A stretch of 64,000 nt of DNA from Leadbetterella byssophila DSM 17132 (GCF_000166395.1 NC_014655.1:62001-126000); one strand, 5' to 3'; shown: positions 10,272 through 19,108, numbered from the stretch's first letter. Program-made: numbers and translations. The notes: generated by a model from the letters alone, not told the origin.

Positions 10272-11065
10272 TATAGGATTTCTAAACTTTTTCCACTCAG
10301 TAACATCACTATGATGATACCACCTACTATGATTCTATACCAGCCAAAAGCTTTGAAGCCATATTTAGATACTACTCCTATAAAGAATTTGATAGCCAAT
10401 ATAGCTACAATGAAACCTATGAAGTTCCCGATTCCCAAGAGGTACCATTCTTTTTCGGTGAGCTGAAATCCTTGGTCCAAGTAGTCTTTTAACTTAAGTA
10501 CCGTGGCACCAAACATCATAGGTAGCGCTAAGAAAAAGGAGAATTCCGCGGCGGCTTTTCTGGTTAATTTTTGGGTCATCCCACCCACTATCGTACTGGC
10601 GGAACGGGAAGTCCCTGGTATCAAAGCTAGACATTGGAACAGACCAATCTTTAAGGCCTGTGCATAGGAAATTTCATCTGAATCATCAATCGTAGGTTGA
10701 TTAAACCATCCGTCTACAAATAAGAGAACAATACCTCCCAAAACTAAAGTGATACCCACTGTCAGAGGACTTTCTAATAGGCCGTCAATGAGGTCGCTGA
10801 ATAAAAAGCCTAAGATGGAAGCGGGAACGGCCGCTACTACCAACTTGAAATAGAAATCAAAGGACTTGAAAAAGCGCTTATAGTAAAGTACCAAAACGGA
10901 AAGTATGGTGCCCAACTGTATAGCTATGGTGAATAGTTTTACAAATGCATCTGATTCTAAACCCATCAGGGCAGAAGCAATGATCATATGTCCAGTGGAA
11001 GAAACGGGTAAGAATTCCGTCAATCCTTCAATGATGGCCAAAATAATGGCGTGAAATACCTCCAT
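10271..11065 (-). CDS. uppP: Undecaprenyl-diphosphatase (UppP/BacA)
   Basis: Integral membrane enzyme that dephosphorylates undecaprenyl pyrophosphate, recycling the lipid carrier for peptidoglycan and glycan synthesis. The 264-residue protein has the two family signatures, EGLTEFLPVSSTGH near the N-terminus and PGTSRSASTIVGG in the middle, and seven to eight hydrophobic segments. It sits immediately after the DUF3098 gene with no gap and runs into truB. Confidence 0.93.
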   Translation of the reverse strand: MEVFHAIILAIIEGLTEFLPVSSTGHMIIASALMGLESDAFVKLFTIAIQLGTILSVLVLYYKRFFKSFDFYFKLVVAAVPASILGFLFSDLIDGLLESPLTVGITLVLGGIVLLFVDGWFNQPTIDDSDEISYAQALKIGLFQCLALIPGTSRSASTIVGGMTQKLTRKAAAEFSFFLALPMMFGATVLKLKDYLDQGFQLTEKEWYLLGIGNFIGFIVAILAIKFFIGVVSKYGFKAFGWYRIIVGGIIIVMLLSGKSLEIL

Positions 11066-11275
11066 TTATTTCTTTAAGATAGCGTAAAATTCGTAGATAA
11101 AGCCTATGAAGGCAATGATAGGTCCTAATGTAATACCTAAGAATCCGAAGCCAAATTCTTCTTTATCTAAGGTCATGATAATAAAGCCTAAAATGATTAA
11201 GGTTAAACCTATCAGCATATGTACATAGTTGTCCTTTTTAAAAGGAAGTCCTGATTTTTCAGTTGAATTGCTCAT
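11066..11275 (-). CDS. DUF3098 family small membrane protein
   Basis: A 69-residue protein with two hydrophobic segments (about 18-35 and 43-65), starting with a short polar N-terminus and a LPFKKDNYVHMLIGLTLII motif characteristic of DUF3098. The function is unknown. In Bacteroidota this family is commonly found between an ftsX homologue and uppP, as here: it begins 2 nt after ftsX and ends directly at the start of uppP. That conserved neighbourhood hints at an envelope role but does not define it. Confidence 0.8.
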   Translation of the reverse strand: MSNSTEKSGLPFKKDNYVHMLIGLTLIILGFIIMTLDKEEFGFGFLGITLGPIIAFIGFIYEFYAILKK

Positions 11276-11277
11276 AA

Positions 11278-12156
11278 TTAATATAGTTTATCTAAGTCCA
11301 TCTTATGGTATCTAGCTACCGACTGGTAAGTGCTCAAAACTCCTACCAATGGCCCTAAGACCAAAAGTATAAGATATAGGATCCAGGTTAATTCTTGATT
11401 TGCTAAAAGATTCAATCCTTCCACCTGAGTAGCCGCTGCATTTTGAGTGAAATACACTAACGCTATACTTAAAATTCCGGCAAACAGCCCTTGGAAGAAA
11501 CCGGTTTTTAAAAAGGGCTTTTGGATAAAACCATCAGTGGCTCCTACTAATTGCATAGTGCGTATGATGAATCTTTGGCTATATAAAGCTAACTTGATGG
11601 TATTGTTGATTAACAAAAGGGTAGCTACAAAGAAGATCAGAACAATAATAGCTACTACTTTGTAGATCTTGTTTACATTCGTGATTATCCCTTTCAAGAA
11701 GTCTCTAGGATAATCTACATCAGATACGCCTTCAATCTTCTCTATCTTAGTTTTTAATTCTTGTAATCTCGCTTCGTTGATATTTTCTTCCTGAAGCTTG
11801 ATTGTATAAGCATCACTGAAAGGATTTTCACCTAATACTTCCTTGTAATTCTCCTTAGTCTCTTTGAAAAAGATATCCGCTGCCTGATCTTTTGTGATAA
11901 GTGCTATGGCAGGCTTACCTTTTTCGATTTCAGCTACATTCAGTGCCTCTAATTTTGATCTTAGTTGATGTATAGACACTGAATCAAGTCCTTTGTCCAT
12001 ATAGACTTGAATCTCCACGTTTTGGCGAACGTACTTAATTAGTTCTTTAGAAGTAATGGCAATCCATCCGCAAAATCCTATCAGAAAAAGTGCGACAGTG
12101 AGACTTACAGTGATCAGGATTCCGGGGTAATTACCCAGTTTTCTATTGATGCTCAT
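11278..12156 (-). CDS. ftsX: FtsX-like cell division permease
   Basis: The 292-residue protein has one N-terminal membrane helix, a periplasmic domain of about 130 residues (IQVYMDKGLD at the start of it, as in FtsX extracellular domains) and three C-terminal membrane helices of the MacB/FtsX permease fold. With FtsE it forms an ABC-type complex that activates peptidoglycan hydrolases at the septum. The likely FtsE ATPase is encoded about 5.5 kb away at 17658-18338 rather than next to it, which is common in Bacteroidota but differs from the ftsEX operon of E. coli. Confidence 0.85.
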   Translation of the reverse strand: MSINRKLGNYPGILITVSLTVALFLIGFCGWIAITSKELIKYVRQNVEIQVYMDKGLDSVSIHQLRSKLEALNVAEIEKGKPAIALITKDQAADIFFKETKENYKEVLGENPFSDAYTIKLQEENINEARLQELKTKIEKIEGVSDVDYPRDFLKGIITNVNKIYKVVAIIVLIFFVATLLLINNTIKLALYSQRFIIRTMQLVGATDGFIQKPFLKTGFFQGLFAGILSIALVYFTQNAAATQVEGLNLLANQELTWILYLILLVLGPLVGVLSTYQSVARYHKMDLDKLY

Positions 12157-12226
12157 GTTGGAATTTTGATTCTCAAAGATAAGTATTTATTTACTAAGAG
12201 GGGGATTTTTAAGCTTTTTTAGCAAA

Positions 12227-13087
12227 CTACTCCCCACGTTTGGCCATCTCTTTTAATGCGTTCCATTCCGCTATCATCTCCGGCATACTCTGCTCAATGA
12301 TCTCTTCAATGGTCTTTGTAATCCCCTCTAAAGTACTATTTTCATCTACTTGGAAAGGCGGCTTGAACTTGACGGTTAAAGTAGTGTTTCTTCGTTTATA
12401 CTTTAAACCTGTCTTGTTAAAGGCCCTTCGGAAACCATTGATGACTACGGGAACTATGATAGGTTTATTGTCTAATATAATATGTGCAGTACCCTTACGG
12501 ATGGGAGCGTAAGGACTCGTAGTCCCTTGAGGAAAGCTTACCACCCAGCCCTCTTGTAGGGCTTTGGATACATTATCACCTGCAGATAAATCTACATTCC
12601 TTTTAACGTTTTGGCCTTCGGCTCTCCAACTTCTCTCTACGAGAATTGCACCCGCTAAACTGAAGATTTTTGGGATCAAACCTTTCTTCATGGTCTCCTT
12701 TGCAGCTACATAGAACACAAAGGCTCTGGGAGCAAATAGGTAGATAGGGAATAGCTTTTTACCGAAGCCCCATTTCGTGTTGCAGAAGATATGGTAGAAA
12801 GTTATGACGTCTGCAAAGTAGGTCTGGTGATTAGAGATGAAGAATACATTTCTGTCTGGAAGTTCTTTTAGATACTCTACTCCTTCAACCTTCAGTTTGT
12901 TAGCTACAGCTATTCTCCAAAATGTGGGCCAGCCAGCAATGAAGATGATGAAACGCTTTAATAACATGGGATTTCCAAAGGGATCCTTTTGGAAGATACC
13001 CAGAATGTCTAAATAGCTTAATGCCTTCAGTAAGCTATTACTGGTTTTAGCTGGTCGTGGTAGAAAATTCTTTAGAACTTTAATCAT
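12227..13087 (-). CDS. PlsC-like 1-acyl-sn-glycerol-3-phosphate acyltransferase family protein
   Basis: The 286-residue protein has an acyltransferase domain of the PlsC/LPLAT type: a block with SNHQTYFAD at about residues 84-92, a VSFPQGTTSP block corresponding to the substrate-binding FPEGT motif, and IIVPVVINGF. It would acylate a lysophospholipid or related acceptor at the inner membrane. Two features differ from textbook members: five rather than four residues separate the catalytic His from the Asp, and Gln replaces Glu in the FPEGT block. The start overlaps the preceding nuclease gene (ATGA). Confidence 0.75.
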   Translation of the reverse strand: MIKVLKNFLPRPAKTSNSLLKALSYLDILGIFQKDPFGNPMLLKRFIIFIAGWPTFWRIAVANKLKVEGVEYLKELPDRNVFFISNHQTYFADVITFYHIFCNTKWGFGKKLFPIYLFAPRAFVFYVAAKETMKKGLIPKIFSLAGAILVERSWRAEGQNVKRNVDLSAGDNVSKALQEGWVVSFPQGTTSPYAPIRKGTAHIILDNKPIIVPVVINGFRRAFNKTGLKYKRRNTTLTVKFKPPFQVDENSTLEGITKTIEEIIEQSMPEMIAEWNALKEMAKRGE

Positions 13088-13650
13088 CAGTTCCTTTTTT
13101 CTATTTCATCTCTGATCTGAGCCGCTCTTTCGTACTCTTCATTAGCAATGGCTTCATTTAACATGTTTTGAAGTTCTTCCGTAGAGAGAGTGGTTAAGTT
13201 GTTCTTAGATTTTGGTTCTTCCGGCTCTACATCTGTAACCTCGTCAGATGAGATACCGGCTACGGTCAATACTTCTTCAGTAGTGTAGATGGGCGCATTA
13301 AAACGCAGCGCAATAGCTACAGCATCAGAAGGACGCGCATCAATGTATTTTTGCCTGATGCCGTCTGTACAGATAACCTTGGAGAAAAATACGCCTTCCT
13401 GTATGTCAGAGATATGTATCTCCTCTACTGAAAAATCAAATGCCTTAGCAAAGCTCTTAAAGAGATCATGCGTTAGCGGACGGGTAGGGGCTAGTTTCTC
13501 CATTTCAATGGCTATGGCCTGTGCTTCAAACATGCCAATGATAATGGGTAATCTTCTGTCCCCGGACACTTCATTCAACACCAGTGTAAATGATCCAGCT
13601 TGGAGCTGACTGGGTGATAGATTCAGTATTTCTAATCGTATTCTTTCCAC
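13087..13650 (-). CDS. Bifunctional nuclease family protein (DUF151) with UVR tail
   Basis: The 187-residue protein has an N-terminal DUF151/BFN domain (about 1-130; LPIIIGMFEAQAIA and the RPSDAVAIALR motif) and a C-terminal UvrB/UvrC-type helical motif (EELQNMLNEAIANEEYERAA, about 152-185). DUF151 homologues in bacteria and plants have been called bifunctional nucleases; the role in Bacteroidota is not established. The UVR motif usually mediates protein-protein contact. It lies 29 nt after the TIGR02757 gene and overlaps the acyltransferase start. Confidence 0.85.
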   Translation of the reverse strand: MERIRLEILNLSPSQLQAGSFTLVLNEVSGDRRLPIIIGMFEAQAIAIEMEKLAPTRPLTHDLFKSFAKAFDFSVEEIHISDIQEGVFFSKVICTDGIRQKYIDARPSDAVAIALRFNAPIYTTEEVLTVAGISSDEVTDVEPEEPKSKNNLTTLSTEELQNMLNEAIANEEYERAAQIRDEIEKRN

Positions 13651-13679
13651 AATGCAAATATACGTTCCAATATTAAGTG

Positions 13680-14462
13680 CTAGATTGATACAGTGAAATA
13701 TTTCTCAATTCCCATTCCGAATAAAGCAAAATCGAAACGTGCAGGATCTTTGGGATCTATCGTTTTCAGTCTATTGGTAATCTCTATGGCCATGTCCCAA
13801 TCCGGCTTAATTCTATCTGTTAATCCCAAATGTTTGGCTACTCTTTCTACGTGTACATCACAGGGTAGGACCAGTTGGTAGGGTTTAATTTCTTTCCAAA
13901 TTCCAAAATCCACGCCCTTGTCATCTTCTCTCACCATCCAGCGTAAATACATGTTAAGCCTTTTGCAAGCACTTTTCTTGTCAGGGGTAGAGATGTGTTT
14001 CCCGGTTCTTACACTTTCTCCTTTTGTAAATTTCTTTCTGAAATTACTGAGATGTGACCTCACGTGCTCATCCTCTTTGTTTCCGGCAAATGCAGATTCC
14101 AGACTTTCGTGCTTTGCATAGTGCTCCTGAAGAAATGAGACAGTATATAATAGGTCAAAATCATTAAATGTCCTATGTACAAAACCTTCCAGACGTTTTA
14201 GATCTTGGTCTTTCGCTCCCTGAATGAATTGGTAAGGGGCATAGTCCATTCTTTCCAGTAGCTCATTGCATTTCTTGAGTATGGTTTTTCTCTGGCCCCA
14301 AGCTAATATAGAAGCGAATAGGCCTGCAATCTCAATGTCCTGCTTTTGAGTAAACAAATGCGGAATACTGATGGGATCTGTATCGATAAATTCCGGACTA
14401 TTGAATTGTTTGTGCTTTTCTTCTAAGAGATCTATGAGTTGATTACTGGCTGACCACATCAT
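13680..14462 (-). CDS. TIGR02757 (DUF2400) family protein
   Basis: A 260-residue protein matching the TIGR02757 pattern: DPISIPHLFTQKQDIEIAGL near the N-terminus, the FASILAWGQRKTI motif, RLNMYLRWMVR in the middle, and a PCDVHVERVAKHLGL motif. The middle and last parts resemble the helix-hairpin-helix fold of DNA glycosylases, so a DNA-related function is possible, but none is established. The start overlaps the end of the LysM gene by about 20 nt in another frame, so the true start may be this ATG or the next codon, also ATG. Confidence 0.82.
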   Translation of the reverse strand: MMWSASNQLIDLLEEKHKQFNSPEFIDTDPISIPHLFTQKQDIEIAGLFASILAWGQRKTILKKCNELLERMDYAPYQFIQGAKDQDLKRLEGFVHRTFNDFDLLYTVSFLQEHYAKHESLESAFAGNKEDEHVRSHLSNFRKKFTKGESVRTGKHISTPDKKSACKRLNMYLRWMVREDDKGVDFGIWKEIKPYQLVLPCDVHVERVAKHLGLTDRIKPDWDMAIEITNRLKTIDPKDPARFDFALFGMGIEKYFTVSI

Positions 14463-15195
14463 TATTTGAAAGGTAAAACTCTACAGTAGCTCTTAACCTA
14501 CTATCTTTAGGACGCAGTTGGTAATAGGCATAAGGAGAAAGTTTGATCATAATATTCTCATCCGGCCCTTTTTCATTCAAATTTCCTATCACCTTCGCCA
14601 CTATGGTATGTCCGGTGGCATCATTAGTGACCTTTATATTCGTACCAATGGGAGCCGTACGGTGTAAGGCGAGGTATTTAGTGGATTTATTTGGCGTCTT
14701 TATTACTTCAGCGATTCCGGTTTCTTTTATACTTTTCCCTACTGGTTTTAGTCGTAGTTCTTCTTCTCTGGGAGCTTTACTAGCTAAATCTACCAAGGTT
14801 GCTCCATCAACTATCAGTTTTTGTCCTATCTTTATAGTATTATCTGTAATCTTGTTGGCTTCTACTAGATTAGAAATATCCACGTTATACAGCTTAGAGA
14901 TGGAAAAGACGGTCTCATTTGCCTTTACTACGTGCACAGTTGAAGACTTTGTTGGTGTGGAAACAGCGGTGTTTTTGGGGAATTTGATAGTTTGTCCTAC
15001 TTTAATGTCACTATTCCCGTTAGCTAAAGTAGGATTTAAAGTTTCTACCGTAGCGAAGTTGGTATTGTAGCGCTTAACTAAACTGTATAAAGTTTCTTTG
15101 GGAGCCACCTTGTGCAGGATAAATGCCCCTTCTGACTGAGCTGCAGCAGAAAATGCTATCAGCATAGCGGAAATAGCTGTGAGTATTTTTTTCAT
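14443..15195 (-). CDS. LysM-domain protein with C-terminal RlpA-like barrel
   Basis: From the ATG at 15195 the product is 250 residues: a signal peptide (MKKILTAISAMLIAFSAAAQ), two LysM repeats (about 25-75, with KVAPKETLYSLVKRYN; and about 85-135, with VVKANETVFSISKLYN), a linker, and a C-terminal segment (about 170-250) whose ALHRTAPIGTNIKVTN pattern resembles the double-psi beta-barrel of RlpA. It should bind peptidoglycan in the periplasm. RlpA proteins are lytic transglycosylases or septal factors; activity here is unproven. The upstream in-frame ATG at 15219 overlaps the -7 promoter box, so the later start is chosen. Confidence 0.82.
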   Translation of the reverse strand: MKKILTAISAMLIAFSAAAQSEGAFILHKVAPKETLYSLVKRYNTNFATVETLNPTLANGNSDIKVGQTIKFPKNTAVSTPTKSSTVHVVKANETVFSISKLYNVDISNLVEANKITDNTIKIGQKLIVDGATLVDLASKAPREEELRLKPVGKSIKETGIAEVIKTPNKSTKYLALHRTAPIGTNIKVTNDATGHTIVAKVIGNLNEKGPDENIMIKLSPYAYYQLRPKDSRLRATVEFYLSNNDVVSQ

Positions 15196-15216
15196 TATTT
15201 TGGAAAGCTTGAATTG

Positions 15217-15247
15217 CAAAGCTAATCAATTCATTATCCAAAATCAA
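15217..15247 (-). promoter_or_regulatory. Promoter of the LysM gene
   Basis: On the minus strand a TTG at 15247-15245 is followed after 20 nt by TAGCTTTG (15224-15217), matching the Bacteroidota TTG-N19-21-TAnnTTTG arrangement. It overlaps in position, but not strand, with the promoter region of kdsB, so the two genes are divergently transcribed from one 99-bp gap. Confidence 0.65.
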
Positions 15248-15265
15248 GAAGATTGAAATTAGTGT

Positions 15266-15273
15266 TATTTTTG
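15266..15273 (+). promoter_or_regulatory. -7 box upstream of kdsB
   Basis: TATTTTTG matches TAnnTTTG and ends 20 nt before the TTG start codon of kdsB, giving a leader of roughly 15 nt. No clear -33 TTG is seen. Confidence 0.5.
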
Positions 15274-15293
15274 TAGAATAAACATATACTCCA

Positions 15294-16043
15294 TTGAAAA
15301 TTTTAGGAATCATACCGGCACGATACGCCTCTAGTCGTCTACCGGCAAAGCTATTACTTGAGGTGGATGGGAAAAGCATCCTACAAATGGTTTATGAGCG
15401 CTGTTTAAAGGCTAAGAGCCTTTCAGATGTGGTGATTGCAACAGATTCTACCATAGTGGAAGAGCATGTTAAATCATTTGGAGGACAGGTGGTACTTACT
15501 TCTGACAAACATCCGAGTGGAACGGATCGCTGTGCAGAGGCTTTGAGATTGATGGGTGGAACCATTAATTATGATTTTGTGATCAATATTCAGGGAGATG
15601 AACCGCTTATGGATCCTCAGAATATTGATTTATTGAGCTCCTCGTTTAAAATAACTTCAGAGATTTCATCCGTGTTTATTAAAATCAAGGATACAGACAC
15701 ACTCCTGAATCCTAATGTGGTGAAAGTGGTCTTGAATGAGCAGAAGGAAGCCATGTATTTTAGTCGCTCACCTATCCCGCACTTGAGAGAAGTGCCCACT
15801 GAAAACTGGGTGGAAGAGGCTGATTTCTACAAGCATATAGGCATGTACGGGTTCCGAGCGGATATTTTGGAACGTATCGTGAAACTCCCACTGGCTAAGT
15901 TAGAAGCTCAGGAAAAACTGGAGCAGTTAAGATGGTTGACAAATGGGTATAAAGTGAGAATGGTGGAGGTCTTTTCTGATGGTATAGGAATTGATACCGA
16001 AGAAGATTTTCAACGTTTAAAGCAATTTTTAAAGAAGAATTAG
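15294..16043 (+). CDS. kdsB: 3-deoxy-manno-octulosonate cytidylyltransferase (CMP-KDO synthetase)
   Basis: Activates KDO with CTP for lipopolysaccharide inner-core synthesis. The 249-residue protein starts with the family hallmark KILGIIPARYASSRLPAKLL and contains IQGDEPLMDP and SRSPIPH motifs. The start codon is TTG at 15294: no in-frame ATG lies between the upstream stop region and the conserved IIPARY motif, and KdsB proteins normally begin at this point. It lies 33 nt before porX on the same strand. Confidence 0.93.
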   Translation: MKILGIIPARYASSRLPAKLLLEVDGKSILQMVYERCLKAKSLSDVVIATDSTIVEEHVKSFGGQVVLTSDKHPSGTDRCAEALRLMGGTINYDFVINIQGDEPLMDPQNIDLLSSSFKITSEISSVFIKIKDTDTLLNPNVVKVVLNEQKEAMYFSRSPIPHLREVPTENWVEEADFYKHIGMYGFRADILERIVKLPLAKLEAQEKLEQLRWLTNGYKVRMVEVFSDGIGIDTEEDFQRLKQFLKKN

Positions 16044-16076
16044 CGTATTCTCTTAACAAAACAATAATAAACCCAT

Positions 16077-17642
16077 ATGCAAAGAAGCACCATTCTGTGG
16101 GCAGATGATGAAATTGAACTTCTGAAACCATACATCGTTTTCTTAGAATCTAAAGGCTATGACGTAACTCCAGTTCCATCCGGAGCAGATGCGCTGGACA
16201 GGGTAGAAAAGGAGAACTTTGATTTGATCTTCCTGGATGAGATGATGGCGGGGATGACAGGCCTGGATACCTTGAATGAAATAAAAAAGATCAAGCCTAA
16301 TATCCCGGTAGTAATGATTACTAAGTCGGAAGAGGAGAGGATCATGGAAGAAGCCATAGGTTCAAAAATTGCCGACTATCTCATCAAACCTATAAATCCT
16401 AACCAAATACTACTATCTGCTAAAAAGCTTCTAGAGAACAAGCGTTTAGTGGCCGAAAAGACGAATTCTTCCTATATGCAGGACTTTCGACAGTTAGCTA
16501 TGCAGTACAACGAGGAATTGGATTTTCAGGAGTGGGCAGATATTTACAGGAAACTGGTCTTCTGGGAATTGGAGATAGACGGTTCCACGGATAAGTCTAT
16601 GGAAGAGGTCTTTCAAATGCAAAAATCAGAAGCAAATACTCGGTTTGCTGAGTTTATTGAGGATAATTATGAGGATTGGATGACCAGTCCAAATGTAAAG
16701 AAACCTGTACTTTCCCATACGCTTTTGAAAAACAAGGTTTTCCCTCATTTAAGAGAAGGAGATCCTTTATTCTTTGTGCTTATAGATAATTTCCGTTTTG
16801 ATCAATGGAAAATTCTGGAAGAGATCATTAGTGATTTCTTTGTAGCTGAGGACGAAGATGCTTATTATTCTATACTTCCTACCGCTACAGGATATGCGAG
16901 AAATGCTATTTTCTCTGGACTTACGCCGTATGATATGGCTAAACAACATCCTGATCTATGGGTAAATGACGAGGGTGATAATGAGGAAGGTTTGAATAAG
17001 AATGAAGAGGAATTCTTAAGAAGACATCTGAAGAAAGCTAATATTAATCACACCTTTGGCTTCTATAAGATTTTAAACAATACTCAGGCAAAGAACCTAG
17101 TAGATGGTTTTAATAATCTATTGAAGGATGATCTAGTGGTGGTAGTGTTTAATTTCATTGATATGCTTTCTCATGCCCGAACAGATATGGCGGTGATCAA
17201 GGAATTAGCTCCGGATGAGGCGGCTTATCGCTCCATTACGCGTTCATGGATTCAGCATTCTCCTTTATTGGATTTTCTCAAATTGATTGCGGCAAAGAAC
17301 GGCAGATTAATCATCACCACGGATCACGGCATGGTGAAGGTAAAGAACCCGAAACGAATAGTAGGAGATAGGAATGTAAATACTAATCTACGGTATAAAC
17401 AAGGTAAAAATCTGAACTTGGATGACAAGGGAGATTTTGTGATTGAGGTGAGAAAACCGGAAAACTATAAGTTGCCAAGCCCTAATCTCTCCACTTCGTA
17501 TTATTTTACTACGAATGATTATTTCTTTGCGTATCCTAATAACTACAATTATTATGTAAGTCATTATAGAGATACTTTCCAACACGGTGGCGTGTCTTTA
17601 GAAGAGATGATCATTCCGGTGGTAAAGCTAAAAACAAAATAA
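16077..17642 (+). CDS. porX: PorX-type response regulator with PglZ domain
   Basis: The 521-residue protein joins a receiver domain (about 1-120; acidic pocket Asp10/Asp11, phospho-acceptor Asp54 in IFLDEMM, Lys in YLIKPI) to a long helical linker and a PglZ/alkaline-phosphatase-like domain with the metal-binding TTDHGM motif. This is the architecture of PorX, the regulator of type IX secretion that works with PorY and sigma factor SigP in Porphyromonas; related proteins are metal-dependent nucleotide hydrolases. The sensor PorY is not in this window. Its presence fits the T9SS cargo proteins encoded at 36.4 and 37.6 kb. Confidence 0.9.
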   Translation: MQRSTILWADDEIELLKPYIVFLESKGYDVTPVPSGADALDRVEKENFDLIFLDEMMAGMTGLDTLNEIKKIKPNIPVVMITKSEEERIMEEAIGSKIADYLIKPINPNQILLSAKKLLENKRLVAEKTNSSYMQDFRQLAMQYNEELDFQEWADIYRKLVFWELEIDGSTDKSMEEVFQMQKSEANTRFAEFIEDNYEDWMTSPNVKKPVLSHTLLKNKVFPHLREGDPLFFVLIDNFRFDQWKILEEIISDFFVAEDEDAYYSILPTATGYARNAIFSGLTPYDMAKQHPDLWVNDEGDNEEGLNKNEEEFLRRHLKKANINHTFGFYKILNNTQAKNLVDGFNNLLKDDLVVVVFNFIDMLSHARTDMAVIKELAPDEAAYRSITRSWIQHSPLLDFLKLIAAKNGRLIITTDHGMVKVKNPKRIVGDRNVNTNLRYKQGKNLNLDDKGDFVIEVRKPENYKLPSPNLSTSYYFTTNDYFFAYPNNYNYYVSHYRDTFQHGGVSLEEMIIPVVKLKTK

Positions 17643-17660
17643 GGAGCTTAATGCTCCTTA
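17640..17660 (-). terminator. Intrinsic terminator after ftsE (and possibly porX)
   Basis: AAGGAGC (17641-17647) and GCTCCTT (17653-17659) form a 7-bp stem with a 5-nt loop between the convergent porX and ftsE genes. The T-rich tract follows on the minus strand (TTATTTTGTTTTT), so it mainly serves ftsE; on the plus strand no T-run follows. The hairpin overlaps both stop codons. Confidence 0.6.
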
Positions 17661-18338
17661 TGCTTGATGTAAGTCTCTTACTTTTCCTCCCTCACAGTAC
17701 AAGGTCCGTTTGGGGTACCTTTCAATCAAATCTAATCCGTGCGTTGCCATTAGGACGGCGGTTTTAGATACCTGATTGATTTTGAAGAATAGTTTTAGGA
17801 TTTCAATGGATTTTTCCGGATCCAAATTCCCTGTAGGTTCGTCTGCTAATAAGATCTCAGGATGGTTTAAAAGCGCACGAGCGATAGCGATCCTCTGCTG
17901 TTCCCCTCCTGATAATTGGTGAGGCATTTTCTGAAGGACATCTGGAAGCCCTACCAGCTCCAAGACCTCAGCAATTCTGTCTTCAATCTCCGCTTTGTCT
18001 TTCCAGCCCATAGCTCCCATAAAGAACTGAAGGTTTTGGTGGACATTACGGTCTGTGAGCAATTGGAAGTCTTGGAAGATAATACCAATTTTCCTACGAA
18101 GATAAGGAACCTCTTTATGCCTCATCTTTTCAAGCTGAAAACCCGCTACGGTACCTGTGCCTTTTTCCAGCCACAAGTCAGCGTAGAGGGTTTTCAGTAG
18201 GGAGCTTTTACCGCTTCCTGTTTTGCCGATTAGGTAAACAAATTCTCCTTCTTCAATACTAAAATTAACATCAGATAAGACTAGTTTGTCTTTCTGATAG
18301 ATGTCTGCATTTTGAAGTGTGATTACCGAGTTCGCCAT
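17658..18338 (-). CDS. ftsE: FtsE-like ABC transporter ATP-binding protein
   Basis: A 226-residue ATPase with Walker A GKTGSGKSSLLK, Q-loop FQDFQLL, signature LSGGEQQR, Walker B ILLADEPTGNLDP and the H-loop ATHGLDLI. It is of the FtsE/LolD/MacB branch. As the only such ATPase in the window and with an FtsX-like permease at 11278-12156, it is likely FtsE, coupling ATP hydrolysis to septal peptidoglycan hydrolysis. The assignment to FtsE rather than LolD rests on overall resemblance. Transaldolase lies 3 nt upstream in the same direction. Confidence 0.8.
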   Translation of the reverse strand: MANSVITLQNADIYQKDKLVLSDVNFSIEEGEFVYLIGKTGSGKSSLLKTLYADLWLEKGTGTVAGFQLEKMRHKEVPYLRRKIGIIFQDFQLLTDRNVHQNLQFFMGAMGWKDKAEIEDRIAEVLELVGLPDVLQKMPHQLSGGEQQRIAIARALLNHPEILLADEPTGNLDPEKSIEILKLFFKINQVSKTAVLMATHGLDLIERYPKRTLYCEGGKVRDLHQA

Positions 18339-18341
18339 ATT

Positions 18342-18998
18342 TTATTTATTTCCTTTCGCATAGTCTGCTAAGAATTTAGCTAGACCAATGTCTGTCAAAG
18401 GATGGTTTAATAACGCTAAAATAGCTGATAGAGGACCTGTCATAACGTCCGCACCAATTTTAGCACAGTTTAATATGTGCATTGGGGTACGAACAGATGC
18501 CGCTAAAATCTCCGTTGCAAATCCATAATTGTCATAGATAGTACGGATATCTTCGATAAGGATTAAGCCCTCAGTGCTGATATCATCTAAACGACCAATG
18601 AAAGGAGATACGTATGTAGCACCTGCTTTAGCAGCTAATAAGGCTTGTCCGGCAGAAAATACTAAAGTACAGTTGGTCTTGATTCCTCTTTCCGAGAAAT
18701 ATTTGATGGCTTTTACTCCATCTTTAGTCATAGGAATCTTCACTACGATTTGCTCATGTAGTTTAACCAATTCCTGACCTTCACGGATCATGCCTTCGTA
18801 ATCAGTGGAGATTACCTCTGCACTTACATCACCACTTACTATGTTACAAATCTCCTTGTAGTGATTTTTGATATTTTCCTCTCCTGTAATGCCTTCTTTA
18901 GCCATTAAGGAGGGGTTGGTGGTTACACCGTCTAAGATGCCTAGATCTTGTGCTTCTTTGATTTCTGAAAGACTGGCTGTATCTATGAAGAATTTCAT
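18342..18998 (-). CDS. Transaldolase / fructose-6-phosphate aldolase family
   Basis: From the ATG at 18998 the product is 218 residues, the short form of transaldolase. Motifs are [16 protein letters not shown] at the start, [13 protein letters not shown], the Schiff-base Lys in [11 protein letters not shown], and [15 protein letters not shown]. It would move three-carbon units in the pentose phosphate pathway, or act as a fructose-6-phosphate aldolase; the short subfamily includes both. An upstream in-frame ATG at 19019 lies inside the T-run of the SRP RNA terminator and is not used here. Confidence 0.88.
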   Translation of the reverse strand: MKFFIDTASLSEIKEAQDLGILDGVTTNPSLMAKEGITGEENIKNHYKEICNIVSGDVSAEVISTDYEGMIREGQELVKLHEQIVVKIPMTKDGVKAIKYFSERGIKTNCTLVFSAGQALLAAKAGATYVSPFIGRLDDISTEGLILIEDIRTIYDNYGFATEILAASVRTPMHILNCAKIGADVMTGPLSAILALLNHPLTDIGLAKFLADYAKGNK

Positions 18999-19020
18999 GG
19001 GTAGAATGAATAAGGTCAAA

Positions 19021-19107
19021 AAAAAATGGCAAATTCACCGCTACGACCGCCTACCCTTGCTACCTTCCGGTCCTGGGGGATTCAGCAGGAGCTGGTAATT
19101 TGCCGGG
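19021..19107 (-). ncRNA. ffs: Small signal recognition particle RNA (4.5S-type)
   Basis: The minus strand contains the SRP RNA domain IV signature GACCGGAAGGTAGCAAGGGT (the GGAAG tetraloop region and asymmetric internal loop that bind Ffh), closed by a terminal stem pairing GGCAAATTACC with GGTGAATTTGCC, and followed by a run of T residues (19026-19020). The approximate 80-nt RNA is the short bacterial form. It targets ribosomes making membrane proteins to the inner membrane. The 5' end is placed from the stem and promoter spacing, so it may be off by a few bases. Confidence 0.9.
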
Positions 19108-19108
19108 A

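Noticed and set aside
14543-15070. A 175-codon plus-strand open frame opposite the LysM gene
   Set aside because: It lies wholly antisense to a protein with a clear signal peptide and two LysM repeats, and its translation shows no recognisable domain.
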